64,000 bases of DNA, from the NCBI RefSeq assembly GCF_000956595.1, contig NZ_JYOO01000019.1, positions 35,676 to 99,675 of the forward strand, given 5' to 3'. The position numbers were made by a program, and so were the translations under genes. The DNA is from Priestia aryabhattai B8W22 (GTDB taxonomy: Bacteria; Bacillota; Bacilli; Bacillales; Bacillaceae_H). Shown here piece by piece: positions 61,638 through 64,000 of this stretch (positions within the stretch are counted from its first letter, which is position 1; each line of letters begins with the position of its first letter). Under the pieces are notes generated by a model, which was not told the origin of the DNA, did no database searches, and worked only from the letters and a program-made list of their open reading frames with translations.

Positions 61638-62096
61638 ATGCAAGGTAAAGTTGTATATAAAGAAGGATTTTCAGTGATAGGCATAGCAAAAAACGGAGAG
61701 TATCAAAAAGAAAATCTTTTGAAGCAAATACTTAAAGAAAAAGAAATGATTACTTCTTCAAAAGAACCTCATATGATTACAGGCATTTGCATGGCTCCGA
61801 AAAGAGAAAATTATTTTTATATTGCAGGTACAGAAGTGGCTGATACGGCTTGTATTCCAAACGGTATGAGCGTTCATACGTTTCCTTCGTTTACATACCT
61901 GCAGTTTAAACACAGAGGTCCCATTACATCGCTTGGGTCGACGTATAACAGCATCTGGAATGAATGGCTGCCGAACTCTCCTTACAGCATGATTGAAGGT
62001 CCTGCTCTTGAAATTGTAAATACAGCTATACACAGCAATTTATATAGTGATACATATGAAATGGATATTTATATTCCCATAAAGCTTGGACAATAA
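61638..62096 (+). CDS. GyrI-like small-molecule-binding domain protein
   Basis: This 152-residue protein resembles the effector-binding domain of BmrR/Rob regulators and GyrI (SbmC): the start VVYKEGFSVIGIAKNGEYQK, MITGICMAPKRENYFYIAGT, HTFPSFTYLQFKHRGPI, and LEIVNTAIHSNLYSDTYEMD. It lacks a DNA-binding domain, so it probably binds a hydrophobic drug or metabolite by itself. GAGGTGG is just before the ATG at 61638. It is monocistronic. Confidence 0.78.
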   Translation: MQGKVVYKEGFSVIGIAKNGEYQKENLLKQILKEKEMITSSKEPHMITGICMAPKRENYFYIAGTEVADTACIPNGMSVHTFPSFTYLQFKHRGPITSLGSTYNSIWNEWLPNSPYSMIEGPALEIVNTAIHSNLYSDTYEMDIYIPIKLGQ

Positions 62097-62123
62097 AAAA
62101 GGTGAACTTACGTTCACCTTTTT
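62095..62123. terminator. Bidirectional terminator
   Basis: AAAAAAGGTGAAC and GTTCACCTTTTT form a perfect stem between convergent genes. Confidence 0.85.
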
Positions 62124-62124
62124 C

Positions 62125-62598
62125 CTATTTTTGCAGCTGTTTATATAAATGATAAAGAGTAAAAACGCACTCTGGATGACGCTCTTTATGGTTAAAAAAG
62201 CCATGCGGAAACATGAGTGAAAGATTCCCTTTTTCAATTCCGGTCACATACTTGTTTTCCATAAGCGGATATTCTTTCACAACCCAGCGCGCTTCGTCAA
62301 TAGTAGACGTAACCACTTCACCAAAGTATACGCCCATACACTCTTCGAATTCTTCTTTTGTCATTAAAAAATAGTCAAAGCGATTGCCGTCTTCTAAATC
62401 ATAGTAAAGCAGCTCTAATATTTTTAAACTTTCGTCTGTAAAATCAACAACAAATTCATCTACCGCTTTGCTTATTTCATGAATGTGATTCATGCACCGT
62501 TCGCGCACTTGATGATAGTAATAGCTAGCTTCAAACTGATGTTCACACGTTACTAGCGATTCGCCGTATGATGCTGTTAGATCATGATGCTTGCTCAT
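62125..62598 (-). CDS. Uncharacterised protein (157 aa)
   Basis: This soluble protein has an N-terminal His-containing region (EHQFEASYYYHQVRERCMNH), a middle acidic part (EFVVDFTDESLKILELLYYD) and a C-terminal fold with VVTSTIDEARWVVKEYPLME and MFPHGFFNHKERH. Its pattern is faintly like DUF3806, but I would not assign it. GGAGGTG precedes the ATG. The function is unknown. Confidence 0.6.
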   Translation of the reverse strand: MSKHHDLTASYGESLVTCEHQFEASYYYHQVRERCMNHIHEISKAVDEFVVDFTDESLKILELLYYDLEDGNRFDYFLMTKEEFEECMGVYFGEVVTSTIDEARWVVKEYPLMENKYVTGIEKGNLSLMFPHGFFNHKERHPECVFTLYHLYKQLQK

Positions 62599-62696
62599 GC
62601 TGACACCTCCACGCTAAGCTTATGGAGCAAGTATAACATTAACCAAGCAGCTACCGAGCAGTTTCCATTAACAACCTATCCGTGGTAATATCAGGC

Positions 62697-62822
62697 TTAC
62701 TTTTTGCTCATTATTCTGCCGTACACAAATCCTCCGCTAACAAGAAGAATACCGCTAATTAATACGCTGCTTAAAAAGATTTGCGAATGCATCAAGTGAT
62801 TATACATCATCCACATGCTCAT
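62697..62822 (-). CDS. Small membrane protein (41 aa)
   Basis: This 41-residue frame begins MSMWMMYNHLMHSQIFLSSV and has one hydrophobic helix, a glycine stretch and a basic end (YGRIMSKK). AAAGGAG is seven bases before the ATG. Its ATG overlaps the stop of the 25-codon frame at 62819-62896 (ATGA), so translation is coupled if that frame is used. A small membrane-bound regulator or structural peptide is possible. Confidence 0.65.
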   Translation of the reverse strand: MSMWMMYNHLMHSQIFLSSVLISGILLVSGGFVYGRIMSKK

Positions 62823-62896
62823 TTCGTCATCTCCTTTTGGCCTTTTTTAACTAGTATCCCCGATTTTCTTAACGCACATGCCGGCATTTTCATCAT
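62819..62896 (-). CDS. Micro-ORF (25 codons), basic peptide
   Basis: The frame ATG at 62896 to TGA at 62819 encodes MMKMPACALRKSGILVKKGQ and a basic end. GAGGT lies about nine bases upstream. It overlaps the 41-aa gene by four bases (ATGA). It is too short to be called by composition, so I treat it as a possible leader or coupled peptide. Confidence 0.4.
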   Translation of the reverse strand: MMKMPACALRKSGILVKKGQKEMTK

Positions 62897-62903
62897 TTTT
62901 TCA

Positions 62904-62948
62904 TCAAACCTCTATATAGTGAAAATTGTGAAGCCAACCTTTTTTCAT
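62904..62948 (-). CDS. Micro-ORF (14 codons), possible leader peptide
   Basis: The frame MKKGWLHNFHYIEV starts at 62948 with a strong AAGGAG seven bases upstream, directly behind the hairpin at 62963-62998, and ends at 62904. Together with the two downstream frames it forms a run of three. Confidence 0.4.
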   Translation of the reverse strand: MKKGWLHNFHYIEV

Positions 62949-62962
62949 CGTTTTACTCCTTA

Positions 62963-62998
62963 AAAAGCCTGCTTATGACTCTAAAGCAGGCTTTTTTT
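62963..62998 (-). terminator. Hairpin before the micro-ORFs (attenuator-like)
   Basis: On the minus strand GCCTGCTT and AAGCAGGC form the stem, followed by T5 and immediately by AAGGAG of the first micro-ORF. It would be an attenuator for minus-strand transcripts. On the plus strand it has seven T and could end a transcript, but no plus gene is just upstream. Confidence 0.55.
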
Positions 62999-63121
62999 AT
63001 ATGGTGAAACAAGTAATTAAGCCGTCTATCCCCACTAATTGTGCATAGTAAGGTATAATTAAAGATAGTTTCACTTTTCTAAAGTGAGAAATACATATGA
63101 GACATCAAAGGAGACATGCAA

Positions 63122-64000
63122 ATGACAGAAATCGAAAAAGCGAAAATTCAGCACCGAAAGCTGTCCAAGGGACAGGTATTTGGAAGGGCCATCGCTATTG
63201 CGATTGGTGCCCTGCTCATGGCCACAGGACTTGAAATTTTTCTCGTTCCGAACCACGTTGTCGACGGAGGAATTACCGGTATTTCCATCATGCTTTCGCA
63301 TATTACTGGCGTAAATCTAGGAATCTTTCTTTTTGTACTCAATCTTCCGTTTGTATTTATCGGGTACAAGCAAATGGGGAAAACATTTGCCCTTTCCACT
63401 ATTTTTGGCATACTGGTTGTATCCATCTTAACTTCTATGTTTCACCATGTCCCCGCGTTTACCGCAGACGTTCTTCTTGCTACCGTTTTTGGAGGGATTA
63501 TTCTCGGAATTGGAATAGGGCTCGTAATTCGCTACGGCGGAGCGCTTGACGGTACGGAGATACTTGCCATTTTAATCAGTAAAAAAATTCCGTTTTCTGT
63601 AGGAGAAATTGTGATGTTTTTCAATTTCTTCATTTTAGGAGCAGCGGGATTTGTGTTCACGTGGGACCGCGCCATGTATTCCATCCTTGCGTACATCATT
63701 GCGGCAAAAGCCATTGATACAGTGGTAGAAGGATTGGAAGAATCAAAATCAGCTTGGATTATTAGTGATCGTTCTGATGACATCGGCGATGCGATTAATG
63801 CGCGTCTAGGTCGAGGCGTTACCTATTTGCACGGTGAAGGTGCTTATACGGGCGATGATAAAAAAGTGATTTTCTGCATCATTACGCGCCTTGAAGAATC
63901 AAAGCTAAAAACTATTGTTGAAGATTTTGACCCTACTGCCTTTTTAGCCGTTGCAGATATTACCGAAGTCCGCGGCGGACGCTTTAAAAAACGAAACATT
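63122..64000 (+). CDS. YitT-family membrane protein with DUF2179 (cut by window edge)
   Basis: The frame starts at ATG 63122, eight bases after AAAGGAG, and is open to the last base of the window (293 codons). It has about five to six helices (GLEIFLVPNHVVDGGITGIS, GVNLGIFLFVLNLPFVFIGY, RYGGALDGTEILAILISKKI), then a cytosolic DUF2179 domain (ISDRSDDIGDAINARLGRGV, EVRGGRFKKRNI). Only a few residues and the stop should be missing. The inverted repeat TTTCACTTT/AAAGTGAGAAA at 63069-63091 lies in its leader. Confidence 0.88.
   Translation, partial: MTEIEKAKIQHRKLSKGQVFGRAIAIAIGALLMATGLEIFLVPNHVVDGGITGISIMLSHITGVNLGIFLFVLNLPFVFIGYKQMGKTFALSTIFGILVVSILTSMFHHVPAFTADVLLATVFGGIILGIGIGLVIRYGGALDGTEILAILISKKIPFSVGEIVMFFNFFILGAAGFVFTWDRAMYSILAYIIAAKAIDTVVEGLEESKSAWIISDRSDDIGDAINARLGRGVTYLHGEGAYTGDDKKVIFCIITRLEESKLKTIVEDFDPTAFLAVADITEVRGGRFKKRNI

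Overview
The window is low-GC Bacillota DNA, most like a spore-forming Bacillaceae of the Priestia (Bacillus) megaterium group. The reasons are AAGGAGG-type ribosome binding sites almost everywhere, Bacillus-type gene sets (cysJI, qoxABCD, ytsJ, swrC, yfmJ, hutI, uppP, a GerB-family spore germination permease, DUF3231, DUF3243 and DUF3817 proteins), and Bacillaceae-type dispersed repeats. The species call is inference. It reads as ordinary chromosome: no rRNA, tRNA, CRISPR array, transposase or prophage module was seen. The first and last genes are cut by the window edges.

Layout. 1-8 kb: C-terminal part of an APC permease, an Rrf2 regulator, a lipoprotein, a heme-monooxygenase-like gene translationally coupled to a helical protein, malic enzyme, an AAC(3)-type acetyltransferase, DUF3231, GNAT and SDR genes. 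8-17 kb: sulfite reductase cysJ-cysI, two small genes including a YolD-like half protein, a MarR/MFS efflux pair, a TipA/Mta-like MerR regulator with a self-promoter of 19-bp spacing, and a run of small genes. 17-25 kb: a two-gene germination unit (D-like subunit plus B subunit, no A or C), a CPBP protease, a glycosyltransferase, an Old Yellow Enzyme and a frameshifted SGNH hydrolase. 25-35 kb: TetR, hypothetical and SwrC RND efflux genes, solitary hutI, an LCP ligase, GNAT, and uppP. 35-40 kb: the aa3 quinol oxidase operon qoxABCD. 40-48 kb: small unknown genes, then cadC-cadA with a frameshifted methyltransferase and a PCYCGC lipoprotein. 48-54 kb: a LysM amidase, a LysE exporter, a full-length paralogue of the permease at the left edge, and a thioredoxin-like gene. 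54-64 kb: an acidic LPETA surface protein with its class D sortase, a TauE/SafE permease, GNAT, a class C acid phosphatase, two YitT-family proteins, yfmJ, and a run of micro-ORFs behind a hairpin.

The most notable pattern that genes do not explain is a family of six intergenic elements (near 1.9, 16.1, 24.1, 49.6, 50.6 and 58.0 kb). Each is oriented so that a gene's transcript runs from its stop codon into AAAGAGGCTGGGACAAAAG, about 20 further nucleotides, and then a GAACG-type hairpin with a U-run. They look like a standardised 3' UTR plus terminator. Two copies carry a long GC-rich core behind the hairpin, and one copy has lost most of that core. Other items worth a look are the micro-ORF run with an attenuator-like hairpin at 62.7-63.0 kb, a Fur-box-like promoter on a 43-residue basic peptide, a 15-bp motif shared by two genes of the swrC locus, paired direct repeats in front of the permease, a perfect 25-bp dyad at 12.4 kb, and two homopolymer frameshifts that are either real pseudogenes or assembly errors.
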